Below, piece after piece: positions 26,710 to 35,623 of a stretch of DNA of 64,000 bases. The translations under genes were made by a program, and so were the position numbers. The notes beneath the pieces are model-generated. The model had not been told where the DNA came from. It searched no databases and was given only the letters and a program-made list of their open reading frames with translations. The DNA is from JACKIC01 sp964392305. Its GTDB lineage: Bacteria; Planctomycetota; UBA1135; UBA2386. Position 1 is the first letter of the stretch; every line of letters begins with the position of its first letter. The stretch covers positions 1 to 64,000 of the forward strand of contig CAYMPV010000015.1 in assembly GCA_964392305.1 (NCBI GenBank), in the 5' to 3' direction.

Positions 26710-28989
26710 TCACCGATCGAGGCACGCGTGCGCGTCGACGGCGCGTTGCGAATGCCGCAGCCAGGTGGCGCACAGGTCGAGCAGGGTGCGCCGGTTGATC
26801 GGCTTGGTGGCCCATTCGTCGCAGCCGGCCTGGATGCACTGGTCGCGGGCTTCGTCCATCGCGTGTGCCGTCAGGGCGATGATCGGGACGTGCAGGCCCA
26901 TGGCGCGCAGTTGGCGCGTCGCCGACAGGCCGTCGAGCACCGGCATCTGCATGTCCATGAGCACGAGATCGAAGGGCAGCGGCGTCGCGAGACCCAGCGC
27001 GGGGTCGCCCGCCTCGCTGAGCGCGCAGACGCCCTGCAGGCCGTCCTCGGCGAGGGTTACCTCGGCCCCTGCCCGCTGCAGGATGTGCTGCAGCAGGCGT
27101 CGATTGTCCGCGCCGTCTTCGACGATCAGGATGCGGCCGCGCAGCTGCGTGGTGCCGACCGGCGTTTCGGGCGCCGGCACGCGGGTCTGCGGTCGTTCGT
27201 CGGCGGGCACGGTCAGCACGAAGGTGCTGCCTTCGCCGACCTTGCTGTGCGCCACGAGGTCGCCGCCGAGTTTGCGCGCCAACCGGCGGGAGATCGCCAG
27301 ACCGAGGCCCGTGCCGCCGTGGCGCCGCGTCATGGTGGCGTCGACTTGCGAGAACGGCTCGAACAACGCTTCGAGCTTGTCCGGGTTGATGCCCGGTCCG
27401 GTGTCGGTGACTTCGCAAACCAGGATCGCCGGTTGGCCCGCGACGCCGATGCAGATCTCGACCGCGCCGCTGTCGGTGAACTTGAGCGCGTTGCCGACCA
27501 GGTTGATGAGGATCTGCTTGAGGCGGTGCGGATCCGAACGCATCGACACCGGTACGTCGCCGATCCGGCAGCGCAGCGCGATGCCCTTGTCGCGGGCCTG
27601 CACGTGCAGGAGATCGACGACGCCGCGCACCAGGTCGATCGGCGAGAAGTCCTCGAGGGTCACCTCCATGGTGCCGGACTCCACCTTGGCGAGATCCAGG
27701 ACCTCGTTGACGAGGCCGAGCAGATGCCGCGCGTTGCGGTGGATGGTGGCCGCGTGACTGTGTTCCGCCGGCCCCTTGTCCTCCGCCGCCAGCAGCTCGG
27801 CGAAGCCGAGGATCGCGGTGAGCGGGGTGCGTAGTTCGTGGCTCATGTTGGCCAGGAACTGCGACTTCGCCGTGGACGCGCACTCGGCGTCGCGGGCGGC
27901 GCGTTGCACCTCGGCCATCGTCGTGAGCAGGCGCTGCTGCATCGTCTGCATGGTCGCGCCGAGGGTTCCGACCTCGCCCGATCCGGTCGGGATCGGCGCC
28001 TCGAGGTTGCCGTTCGCGATCGCAGTCGCGGCCTGCTCGAGCCGTTGGATCGGTCGCGCGATCCAGCGGGACGCCAACCACGCGGCTGCGATCAACAGTG
28101 AGATCAGCAACCCCAGCCCCTGCAGCCGTTGGCGGCAGAGGCCGGCGACCGCGGCGTCGAAGGAGGAGGTCGGCTGCCACGCCATCAGACGCCATCGTGC
28201 GTGCGCGAGCGTGGCGAACGATGCGAGTCCCGGGCCGTGGGTGATGCCGTCGGGTCCGATCCAGGCGACCGGACCGCCGGCGTTCGCGATCGCGTCGGTG
28301 CTGTCGGGTGCAAGCACCGCGCGGTGACGCTGCGTCGGCCACAGCGCATCGGCAACCAGGCGGTCGTCTTGGTCGAACAACGCAAGGTCGTGGTCGTCGG
28401 CGGGAGAAACCGCTGCCGAGAGGATCTGCTGCAGGGTCGCGTTCTCGAGAACGAGGCGCAACCTGCCGATCGGCTCGCCGAGCGGGTTGCGCACCGGGCT
28501 GGCCACGACCAGGACCCGATCACCGCTGTCGCCCCACGGCTCGTGGTTCGCCCACGGTAGGTGCGTGCGGCCGGTCTGATGGAAGTAGACGCGGTCGTGT
28601 TCGTCGAGTCCGTTCATCGCCGGCTCGGCATCGACCAGCACGACGCCGTTCGCGTCGACGAGGCCGAACGCGATCGAATTGACGGGGTCTCGCGCCTCGA
28701 GGATGGTCAGGATCTGGTTCACCTGCTCGAGCACCTGGGGCGAGCGGGTTCGCGCGACCAGGGCTTCCTGCATGGCCGGGAGCGTGGCCAGGGAACGCAC
28801 CTCTTCGAGGCAGGCGAGGATGAAGCCGTCGACCTGCGCGGCGGTGCGTTCGGCGGCGGCGCGCAGGTTGCGATGCATGCCGTCGCCGATCTCCCGCGCG
28901 GTCTCGCGATGGGCGAGTCCGACCAGCGAGATCGCCGGCAGCACCGCGACCGCGCCGAGCGTCGCGAGGATCTGGGTGCGGATCTTCAC
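26710..28989 (-). CDS. Hybrid sensor histidine kinase with receiver domain
   Basis: The 759-residue protein has a first membrane helix (8-26), a periplasmic Cache-like sensor (27-285), a second helix (291-309), HAMP (306-358), HisKA with His384 in NMSHELRTPL, an ATPase domain with N-box LVGNALKFTD, DTGPGI and GGTGLGLAISRRLA, and a C-terminal receiver (617-745) with acceptor Asp678 in LVLMDMQMPVLDG. No output domain is present, so phosphate must pass to another protein. The start overlaps by 4 bases the stop of a solute-binding lipoprotein gene, which probably delivers its signal. No response regulator gene is adjacent. Confidence 0.95.
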   Translation of the reverse strand: MKIRTQILATLGAVAVLPAISLVGLAHRETAREIGDGMHRNLRAAAERTAAQVDGFILACLEEVRSLATLPAMQEALVARTRSPQVLEQVNQILTILEARDPVNSIAFGLVDANGVVLVDAEPAMNGLDEHDRVYFHQTGRTHLPWANHEPWGDSGDRVLVVASPVRNPLGEPIGRLRLVLENATLQQILSAAVSPADDHDLALFDQDDRLVADALWPTQRHRAVLAPDSTDAIANAGGPVAWIGPDGITHGPGLASFATLAHARWRLMAWQPTSSFDAAVAGLCRQRLQGLGLLISLLIAAAWLASRWIARPIQRLEQAATAIANGNLEAPIPTGSGEVGTLGATMQTMQQRLLTTMAEVQRAARDAECASTAKSQFLANMSHELRTPLTAILGFAELLAAEDKGPAEHSHAATIHRNARHLLGLVNEVLDLAKVESGTMEVTLEDFSPIDLVRGVVDLLHVQARDKGIALRCRIGDVPVSMRSDPHRLKQILINLVGNALKFTDSGAVEICIGVAGQPAILVCEVTDTGPGINPDKLEALFEPFSQVDATMTRRHGGTGLGLAISRRLARKLGGDLVAHSKVGEGSTFVLTVPADERPQTRVPAPETPVGTTQLRGRILIVEDGADNRRLLQHILQRAGAEVTLAEDGLQGVCALSEAGDPALGLATPLPFDLVLMDMQMPVLDGLSATRQLRAMGLHVPIIALTAHAMDEARDQCIQAGCDEWATKPINRRTLLDLCATWLRHSQRAVDAHACLDR

Positions 28990-29969
28990 GGCAAGAAGGT
29001 CGGATCGAACAGCGCGCCGGGTTCCGGCCGGTGCATCATCAGGCCGCGGCTGACGAAGAAGTCGATGTATTGCCCGGCGACCCTGCCGAGCGGCGCGAGA
29101 CCGCCGTCACCGCTCATCAACGCGTGGTTGTCCTGCCGGTCGAGGATCTTGATCCCGACTGGCCGCGCTTCACCCTTGGGCAAGCCGAGGCGAGTTTCGA
29201 TGCGGCGGTCTCCTTCAGCGGGATTCGTGCGCCACCACTCGACGGCGCGCAGCCAGGCCTTGGTCATGTGGCGCAGGTCGTCACCCCGGTTCTGCGCAGC
29301 GGCCCCGCGCACGATCAGGCCGTCGAGGATCAGGCCGGGTGTGTCCGCGCTGGTGAAACACAGGTGCATGCCCTTGGCGATCGCCAACGATGCGTACGGC
29401 TCCCACGTGTGACCGATGTCGATGTCGCCGTCGGCCAGGCGCGCGGGAACGTCCGCGGCGTCGAGATCGACCCACTGCACTTCGTCGGGGGCGACGCCGT
29501 GTTTGTCGAGCAAGCGGCGCACGAACAGTTCGCCGAAGCCGCCGAGATTGGTGCCGACGCGCTTGCCGCGCAGTTGCTCGGCGCCCGTTACCGGTGTTCG
29601 GGCCAGGACCTGGTCGCCACCCGAGGACTCGTCGGACAACAGGATCAACCGCAGGTCGTCGACGTTGCGCGTCAACGTGATCACGTCGCCGATCGAGACG
29701 CAGACGCCGTCGTAGTCGCCCGCGGCGAAGTTGGCGAGCATGCGGTCGGTGTTCTTGGGTATCGACACATCGACCTCGACGCCTTCCTCACGCAGGTAAC
29801 CGAGGTCGTCGGCGAGCACGAGCGGGTAGTAGCCGGCCCACAGGTCGATGCCGATGCGCAGCGGTTGACGCGCCGACGTGGCCCCCGCCGGGTCCGCACC
29901 GCACTGGGTGAGCAGGGCCAGGGCCGCCAGGCAGGAAGCCAGTTGGCGGGTGAAGTGACGCGCACGCAT
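28986..29969 (-). CDS. Solute-binding lipoprotein, NMT1/SsuA type
   Basis: The 327-residue protein has a signal with lipobox LLTQC. The mature part is a type II periplasmic binding protein of the nitrate/sulfonate/thiamine-precursor group: LRIGIDLWAGYYPLVLADDLGYL, GDYDGVCVSIGDVI, LRGKRVGTNLGGFGELF and DIGHTWEPYASLA. No ABC permease or ATPase gene is near. Its stop overlaps the start of the hybrid kinase, so it more likely acts as the ligand-binding partner of that sensor than as a transport component. The ATG at 29969 is chosen for the signal peptide; the frame extends further upstream without domain character. Confidence 0.9.
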   Translation of the reverse strand: MRARHFTRQLASCLAALALLTQCGADPAGATSARQPLRIGIDLWAGYYPLVLADDLGYLREEGVEVDVSIPKNTDRMLANFAAGDYDGVCVSIGDVITLTRNVDDLRLILLSDESSGGDQVLARTPVTGAEQLRGKRVGTNLGGFGELFVRRLLDKHGVAPDEVQWVDLDAADVPARLADGDIDIGHTWEPYASLAIAKGMHLCFTSADTPGLILDGLIVRGAAAQNRGDDLRHMTKAWLRAVEWWRTNPAEGDRRIETRLGLPKGEARPVGIKILDRQDNHALMSGDGGLAPLGRVAGQYIDFFVSRGLMMHRPEPGALFDPTFLP

Positions 29970-30043
29970 GCCGCCGGTATCGGCCCGATGCCGGCGGCCC
30001 GTGTGGCCGTTCGGCAGCGGCCCGTGGCAGCGGCGGCAGGAGA

Positions 30044-30688
30044 TCAGCGGTGCTCGATGACTTCGGCCGCGTCGTAGCGCACCTTCGGCGCCATCGCGTA
30101 CTTGTCGGCGTCGGCGCGGTGGCCCGCCGTGCACGCCACCGCCGTCGTGAACGGTGTGTCTTCGAGCCCGAGCACGCGGTCGTAAGCCGCCATGTCGATG
30201 CCTTCCATCGGGCAGGTGTCGATGCCGAGCATGGCTGCCGCGGTCATGAACTGTCCGAGCGCGAGGTACACCTGGCGGGTGTTCCAGGCCTGCAGATCGC
30301 GCGCCGCCCAACCCTTCTCGAGAAAACCAACGATCACGTTGCGGTAGCCCGCGAGTGCGGCGGGTGGCGTGCCGCGTTGTTCGCAGGTGCGGGAGACGTA
30401 ACGATCGACGTCGGCCGCCGTCATCGTGCGTTGGCTCGTGAACACCACGAGCTTGTCGGCGTCGGTGATCTGGGCCTGGTTCCAGGAGTGTTTACGCAGA
30501 TCGGCGCGCAGGGCCGGATCGTCGATGACCAGGAACTTCCACGGCTGCAGTCCGAACGACGACGGCGCCAGCACCAGGCTCTCCTCGAGCACTGCCCAGG
30601 CCTCGGCCGCGATCTTGCGGCTCGGGTCGAACAGCTTGGTGGCGTAGCGCCAGTGCAGGCGCGTGCGGACTTCTTCGGCGTCGGTCAT
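30044..30688 (-). CDS. NAD(P)H-dependent nitroreductase, NfsB-like
   Basis: The 214-residue FMN enzyme is full length for the NfsB group. Marks are RYATKLFDP near the start, the FMN-binding SSFGLQPWKFLVID (about residues 43-56), AWNTRQVYLALGQFMTAAAMLGIDTCPMEGID and a C-terminal GHRADADKYA. It reduces quinones, nitro compounds or flavins with NAD(P)H in the cytoplasm. The gene begins 3 bases after the htpG stop and is probably cotranscribed with it, which fits a stress role. The natural substrate cannot be told. Confidence 0.92.
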   Translation of the reverse strand: MTDAEEVRTRLHWRYATKLFDPSRKIAAEAWAVLEESLVLAPSSFGLQPWKFLVIDDPALRADLRKHSWNQAQITDADKLVVFTSQRTMTAADVDRYVSRTCEQRGTPPAALAGYRNVIVGFLEKGWAARDLQAWNTRQVYLALGQFMTAAAMLGIDTCPMEGIDMAAYDRVLGLEDTPFTTAVACTAGHRADADKYAMAPKVRYDAAEVIEHR

Positions 30689-30691
30689 CGA

Positions 30692-32587
30692 TCAGGTCTT
30701 GGACATCAGTTGAGCCACCCGCCGCGCGAACGCGGCGGGGTCGGCAGGCAGCGCGCCTTCGGCGAGCAGCGCCTGGTCGTGGAGCAGCTGCGTCCACTCC
30801 GCGAACTGCGTCTCATCGGTCAGCGCGGCCAGTCGCTTGACCACGGGATGGTCGGCGTTGAGTTCCAGGATGCGCTTCTGCCTGGGCACGTCGTGGCCGG
30901 CATCACGCAGCACACGCTCCTGGCGCGCGCTCATGCCCAGACCGTCGTTGACCAGGCACGACGGGGAGTCGGTCAGGCGATCGGTGACCCGGACCTCCTT
31001 GACGTCCTGTTCGAGCACCTTGTGGGCGCGTTCGAGTACGGGGCCGAGCTCCTTCTGCAGTTCTTCCTTGTGCTGCTTCTCCGCCTCGGTCTCGGGCAGG
31101 TCCAGCGCACCCTTGGCCGCGGACACGAACTGCTTGCCGTCGAACTCGCGCAGCGCGTCGACGACCCACTCGTCGATCGAGTCGGTCATCAGCAGTACCT
31201 CGAAGCCGCGCTTCTTCAGCGCCTCGATGTGCGGGCTCGACTTCGCGGTCGCCAGGCTGTCGGCGGCGACGTAGTAGATCGTCTTCTGCTCAGCCTGCAT
31301 GCGGCCGACGTAGTCCGCCAGCGAGTGCCAGCCGTCGTCGTGCGAGCTGCGGAAACGCAGCAGCCCGGCGAGCCGGTCGCGCGATTCGAAGTCGTGGTAG
31401 ACGCCTTCCTTGAGCATGCGGCCGAACTCGTTCCAGAACTGCTCGTAGCGGCGCACCAACTGCTTCTCGCCGTCGACCTCACGTTCGGTCTCACCTTCCG
31501 CGGCGAGCTCTTCGAGCAGCGTCAACGTCTTGCCGACCACCTGCTTCTTGATGAAGCGTGTGGTCGCGTCCTTCTGCAGGATCTCGCGCGAGACGTTCAG
31601 CGGCAGGTCCTCGCTGTCGACGATGCCGCGCACGAAGCGCAGCCACTCGGGCACGATCTCCTGCGCGTCGTCCATGATGAACACGCGCTTGACGAACAAG
31701 CGCACGCCGCCGTGGCGCTTGTCCACCAGATCGAACGGCGCCTTGCTCGGCACGAACAGCAGGCCGGTCAGCTCGTGGGTGCCCTCGACCTTGAAGTGCG
31801 TCCAGGCCAGCGGCGCCTGCCAGTCGTGTGACGTCGACTTGTAGAACTCTTCGTACTGCTCGCGGTCGATCTCGCTCTTCGGTCGCGACCACAGGGCGCG
31901 GGCGCTGTTGAGGGTCTGCCACTCGACCTTCTTGTCGTCGTCCTCGCCGCGTTCGGTCTGCATGCGGATCGGCCAACGCACGAAGTCGCTGTACTTGTGC
32001 ACGACGTCGCGCACCGGCCACTCCTGCAGGTACTCCTTGGCGTCATCCTTGAGGTGCAGCACGACATCGGTGCCGCGCGTGGCCCGTTCGCCGTTGCGGA
32101 TCTCGAAGTCGCCCTTGGCCTGGCTCTCCCAGATCCAGGTCTCGTCCGAGCCGGCTTTGCGCGTCACCACCGTCACCGTGTCGGCGACCAGGAACGCCGA
32201 GTAGAAGCCGACGCCGAACTGGCCGATCAGCGAGATGTCCTTCTTCTGCTCGGCGCTCAGCGACTGCATCAACTTCTTGCTGCCGCTGCGCGCGATCGTG
32301 CCCAGGTGTTCGATCAACTCGTCGCGGGTCATGCCGACGCCGTTGTCGCGGATGGTCAGCGTGCCGGCCTGCTCATCGCGGATCAGTTCGATGCGCAGCT
32401 CCTTGTCGTCGGCGAGCAGGCCGTGTTCGGTCAGGGCCCGGAAGTTGAGCTGGTCGATGGCGTCGGCCGCGTTGCTGATCAATTCGCGCAGGAACACCTC
32501 GCGGTGCGAGTAGAGCGAGTTGACGACGAGTGACAGGACCTCGTTGACCTCGGCCTGGAATACGTGCTTTTCGACGGTTCCGGTCAT
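30692..32587 (-). CDS. htpG: Molecular chaperone HtpG (Hsp90)
   Basis: The 631-residue protein is full length. The GHKL ATPase domain has SLYSHREVFLRELISNAADA, DNGVGM, and the lid segment GTIARSGSKK with GQFGVGFYSAFLVAD; the middle domain has the catalytic-loop Arg in SREILQ; the C-terminal dimer domain ends ELNADHPVVKRL. It is an ATP-driven cytoplasmic chaperone. ATG 32587 gives the usual N-terminus; an in-frame ATG at 32650 would add 21 odd residues. No strong ribosome site is visible before either. Confidence 0.97.
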   Translation of the reverse strand: MTGTVEKHVFQAEVNEVLSLVVNSLYSHREVFLRELISNAADAIDQLNFRALTEHGLLADDKELRIELIRDEQAGTLTIRDNGVGMTRDELIEHLGTIARSGSKKLMQSLSAEQKKDISLIGQFGVGFYSAFLVADTVTVVTRKAGSDETWIWESQAKGDFEIRNGERATRGTDVVLHLKDDAKEYLQEWPVRDVVHKYSDFVRWPIRMQTERGEDDDKKVEWQTLNSARALWSRPKSEIDREQYEEFYKSTSHDWQAPLAWTHFKVEGTHELTGLLFVPSKAPFDLVDKRHGGVRLFVKRVFIMDDAQEIVPEWLRFVRGIVDSEDLPLNVSREILQKDATTRFIKKQVVGKTLTLLEELAAEGETEREVDGEKQLVRRYEQFWNEFGRMLKEGVYHDFESRDRLAGLLRFRSSHDDGWHSLADYVGRMQAEQKTIYYVAADSLATAKSSPHIEALKKRGFEVLLMTDSIDEWVVDALREFDGKQFVSAAKGALDLPETEAEKQHKEELQKELGPVLERAHKVLEQDVKEVRVTDRLTDSPSCLVNDGLGMSARQERVLRDAGHDVPRQKRILELNADHPVVKRLAALTDETQFAEWTQLLHDQALLAEGALPADPAAFARRVAQLMSKT

Positions 32588-32679
32588 GGTGTGATGCTTG
32601 GCAGTGGGTTGAAGGGCGACCAGGATTGCGACGAGGGTGCGGCCGTTCAAGGGCGGCGTGGGGATCGTCGCCGTTGCGG

Positions 32680-33330
32680 TCAGCCGCCCAGTGCGTCGAG
32701 GCGGCGGCGCAGTTCGGCCACCTCGGCTTCGAGGGTCGCGACCCGGTCGGTGAGATCGGGGGGCGCGGTGGTCACCGGCGCCCGGGTCGGATGGGAAACC
32801 GCTGCCGGGGCCGCCGGCGCTGCCGGAACGCTGCTCTCCGCGCGCGGGCCGAGCAGGTGGCGCCAGCGGCGATCGCGTTCCCTGGGGCCCAGCGGCAACT
32901 GCTCCACGAGCGGTGGCCGATGCGCCGCCAGGTCGCGCAGCAGCGCCTCGATCGCGGCGGGTTCGGCGTGATAACCCATGCGCGCCACGCGCGGCTTGAG
33001 CGCGCCGGGCGCCTGCGGGCCGCGCAGCAGCAGTTCGGCCATCACCGCCAGGATCTTCGGATCGGCGCCGAGGCGCTCGTCGGCGCGGTGGCGGTACTTC
33101 GGCACCCGGCTGGCGCCTTCGACGCGCGCCACCCAGTTCTGCTCGTGCAACGCCATCAGCGCGCCGGCGATCTGGAACGACTCGTATTCGCAGATCGGGT
33201 CGCGGTTGCTCGACTGGTTGCAGCCGGCGACGAGCGAGTTCTCGGTCAAGGGGTAGCTGTCGGGAACCGAGAGCTGCTTCTCGATCAGCACGCCGACGAT
33301 GCGTTGTCCGGTGGGGTCCAGTTCGGCCAT
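32680..33330 (-). CDS. yceH: YceH/DUF480 family protein
   Basis: The 216-residue protein matches the UPF0502/YceH family, built of two winged-helix domains: LDPTGQRIVGVLIEKQLSVPD, YPLTENSLVAGCNQSSNRDP, and a second unit with LLLRGPQAPGALKPRVARMG. The last 70 residues are an Ala/Pro linker and a heptad-type helix (LTDRVATLEAEVAELRRRLDAL), likely a coiled coil. The function is unknown; DNA binding is plausible from the folds. ATG 33330 is chosen because conserved sequence starts at once; longer frames upstream are Arg-rich shadow. Confidence 0.93.
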   Translation of the reverse strand: MAELDPTGQRIVGVLIEKQLSVPDSYPLTENSLVAGCNQSSNRDPICEYESFQIAGALMALHEQNWVARVEGASRVPKYRHRADERLGADPKILAVMAELLLRGPQAPGALKPRVARMGYHAEPAAIEALLRDLAAHRPPLVEQLPLGPRERDRRWRHLLGPRAESSVPAAPAAPAAVSHPTRAPVTTAPPDLTDRVATLEAEVAELRRRLDALGG

Positions 33331-33375
33331 CGCGGCAGCATAGGCGGGTCGATGCTGCGCTCGCCGTGGAAACGA

Positions 33376-33441
33376 GCCGGGGCCGCTTCCTCGTCGACGA
33401 GAAAGCGGCCCCGGCGAGCGCGGCGCGCTGAGGCCGCGCTC
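33376..33441 (-). terminator. Double hairpin downstream of the PKD gene
   Basis: Two inverted repeats lie in a row. The first pairs GCCGGGGCCGCTT (33376-33388) with its complement at 33403-33415, and the loop itself is partly palindromic (TCGTCGACGA). The second pairs GAGCGCGGC (33416-33424) with GCCGCGCTC (33433-33441). They lie just beyond the minus-strand stop at 33452, so they should end transcription of the PKD gene. No U-tract is evident, as expected in GC-rich DNA. Confidence 0.7.
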
Positions 33442-33451
33442 GCGACTTCGG

Positions 33452-35488
33452 TCACTGTGCGAACTGCATCTCGATGGCGTTCGACAGCGCCACGGCGTTC
33501 GACGGCACCAGGATCTGTGCATACTGGAAGTTCACGTCGACACCGACCAGGGCGGGGTTGTTGGGCACGTTCCACGAGTAGGTGTAGGTGCCCGGGCCGA
33601 CGAGGCCCGGCGTGATGATCGAGTTGGCCAGGATGTTGCCGATCAGGATCGTGCCGTAGGGCGATGGCACGCTCGCGCGGCCGAGGCCGACAACCATGAA
33701 GCCGATCACGTTGTTGTCACCCTGCTCGACGCTGAGCACCGTGGTCTGGCCGATGAACGGCAGCGCCGTGCAGCGCATCCTCGGCGCGGCCGGGCCGGCG
33801 CCCGATGCGGTGCCGTCGCCGTAGGGGATGCCCGCGCACGAGGTCACGCCGAGCACGACGCGGCTGATCTGGCCGGCGGCTTCCTGCCAGTAGGGCAGTG
33901 TGTTCGGGCTCGGGTTGGTGTTGATGTTGAACTGCGTGCCGAAGCGGGTCAGCGTGGTCGGCATGCCGAGCACCGAGCTGCTGAACGGGCCGGCAGGCGT
34001 TGCGTACGAGTTGAGCATCGTGGCCGTGCCGCAGGCGCCGAGCACGCCGACGTATTCGCCGGCATCGAAGCTGATGGCGCACGGCGTCGGGGTGGTGCTG
34101 GGCACGCCCAGGGCGGCGAACTCGAGTCCGCCGGTGGCGGTCGCCGAGTAGGCAGGCGGAGCGCTCGCCATGCGGTAGATCAAGACGTTCTGGGTGCCGT
34201 TGTTGGTCTCGTCGGGCACCGAAGCCGAGACGATCGAGAACTTGGTCGGCGCCTGGAACCAGAAGCCGCGCGTGCCGACGGCCGAGCTGTAGGTGTTGCC
34301 GAAGCCGGGCACGGGAATGATGTCGATGCCGATCGATTGCGAGGTGGTGTCGTTGCTGATCGCGTCGGTGACCGTCAAGGTCACCGTGTATTGACCAGGT
34401 CCCGGGTAGACGTGCGCAGCACCTTGAGTCGTGTAGTCGACCACCGAGTCGCCGTCGACGTCCCAGGCCCACGAGGTAGGGTTGCCAGTGGAGGTGTCGG
34501 TGAACACCACCACCGAACCCGGCAGGAACGTCGGCGTGAAGCTTGCTTCGACTTCGTCCACGGCGATGAACTGCGGGATCGTCCGCGTCACGGAACCATG
34601 GGTCGCGTCGACCACGGTCAGGCTGACGTCGTAGTAGCCTTCGGTCGCATAGCTGTGTGAGCAGTTCTGGGTCGTGTAGTCGACGACCGAGTCGCCGTTG
34701 ACGTCCCAGGCCCACGCCAGCACACCGCCCGGATCACTGCTGTAGCTGTGGTCGGTGAAGTTGACCGGGGTGTTCAGCGGTGCCGAGGTGGGGTTCGCCG
34801 TGAAGCTCGGATACAGACCGCTGGCTGGCACGTAGGTGAACTCGCAAACGAGGCCATAGTCGGCGGCGAAGCCGGTGGCCGTGGGGGTGTTGTTGCTGCC
34901 GCTCGCCCATGCACGTGAGCAGAAGGAACCGCCCGAGACCGCGTCACAGCGGAAGCCGGTGCCGGTCCAGCCCGTGCCATCGAGTTGCACCTCGAGGGCC
35001 AGGTCGTTGCCGGTCGTCGGGTCGTAGAGGAACGGAGTGGTCAGGGTGATGTCGATGTGCCATGGACCCGGCACACCGGCACCGCCGCCGACGCCAGGCA
35101 GCACCGTGACCGGTCCGTTGAGCACATTGGTCAGGTCTGGGCCATGGTTGCTCGCGTAGGTGGTGCTGATCGAGCTGTAGTCGACGGCGGCCGTTGACAG
35201 GTAGATGCCGACGTTTGGCCATGAGCCGCCCGCCCAGGTCGTCGTCGCCGCGACGGCGTCGGCGCGGAAGCGCAGTTGCGAGATCAGGATCGGGCCCGGC
35301 ACACCGACGAAGTTCGAACTGTCGAAGATCTGCAGGTAGTGCATGCTCGTACCCGCCTGGCCCCACGGGTAGATGTTGTTCGAGTTGCCTTCGAGCACGT
35401 CGTAACCCGTAGGCGCGACGATGGTGAATTGCGCGGCGACGGTGGTCGCCAGCGTGGCTGCCGTGATCAGGAAGCGTGACAAGTGCAT
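33452..35488 (-). CDS. Exported protein with two PKD domains
   Basis: The 678-residue protein has a signal peptide ending VAA|Q. An N-terminal beta domain (about 21-220) is followed by two PKD domains (228-312 and 313-390), both containing AWDV-x-GDSVVDYTTQ and the late SLTV/TLTV strand. A further beta domain comes next, and the last 110 residues form a domain ending in PNNPALVGVDV and a final short strand. That C-terminal pattern recurs in other exported proteins here (48995 and 60876). PKD domains act as spacers or adhesins at the surface. It stands alone, followed by a double hairpin. Confidence 0.9.
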   Translation of the reverse strand: MHLSRFLITAATLATTVAAQFTIVAPTGYDVLEGNSNNIYPWGQAGTSMHYLQIFDSSNFVGVPGPILISQLRFRADAVAATTTWAGGSWPNVGIYLSTAAVDYSSISTTYASNHGPDLTNVLNGPVTVLPGVGGGAGVPGPWHIDITLTTPFLYDPTTGNDLALEVQLDGTGWTGTGFRCDAVSGGSFCSRAWASGSNNTPTATGFAADYGLVCEFTYVPASGLYPSFTANPTSAPLNTPVNFTDHSYSSDPGGVLAWAWDVNGDSVVDYTTQNCSHSYATEGYYDVSLTVVDATHGSVTRTIPQFIAVDEVEASFTPTFLPGSVVVFTDTSTGNPTSWAWDVDGDSVVDYTTQGAAHVYPGPGQYTVTLTVTDAISNDTTSQSIGIDIIPVPGFGNTYSSAVGTRGFWFQAPTKFSIVSASVPDETNNGTQNVLIYRMASAPPAYSATATGGLEFAALGVPSTTPTPCAISFDAGEYVGVLGACGTATMLNSYATPAGPFSSSVLGMPTTLTRFGTQFNINTNPSPNTLPYWQEAAGQISRVVLGVTSCAGIPYGDGTASGAGPAAPRMRCTALPFIGQTTVLSVEQGDNNVIGFMVVGLGRASVPSPYGTILIGNILANSIITPGLVGPGTYTYSWNVPNNPALVGVDVNFQYAQILVPSNAVALSNAIEMQFAQ

Positions 35489-35623
35489 GTGGTTAGAGAG
35501 GTCCTTGGCCTCGGCATGGGCAGACGAGTGGCGACGCGATGTGGCGCCGCGGCAAGGAAGCTAGGCAGTTGCCTGGGCCGAGTGGCTGCGCGCGGTGTAC
35601 CAATTGCGTGCCGGGTCATTCGC

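Noticed and set aside
28986..29969. Component of an ABC uptake transporter
   Set aside because: No permease or ATPase gene lies within reach, while the kinase gene overlaps the stop.
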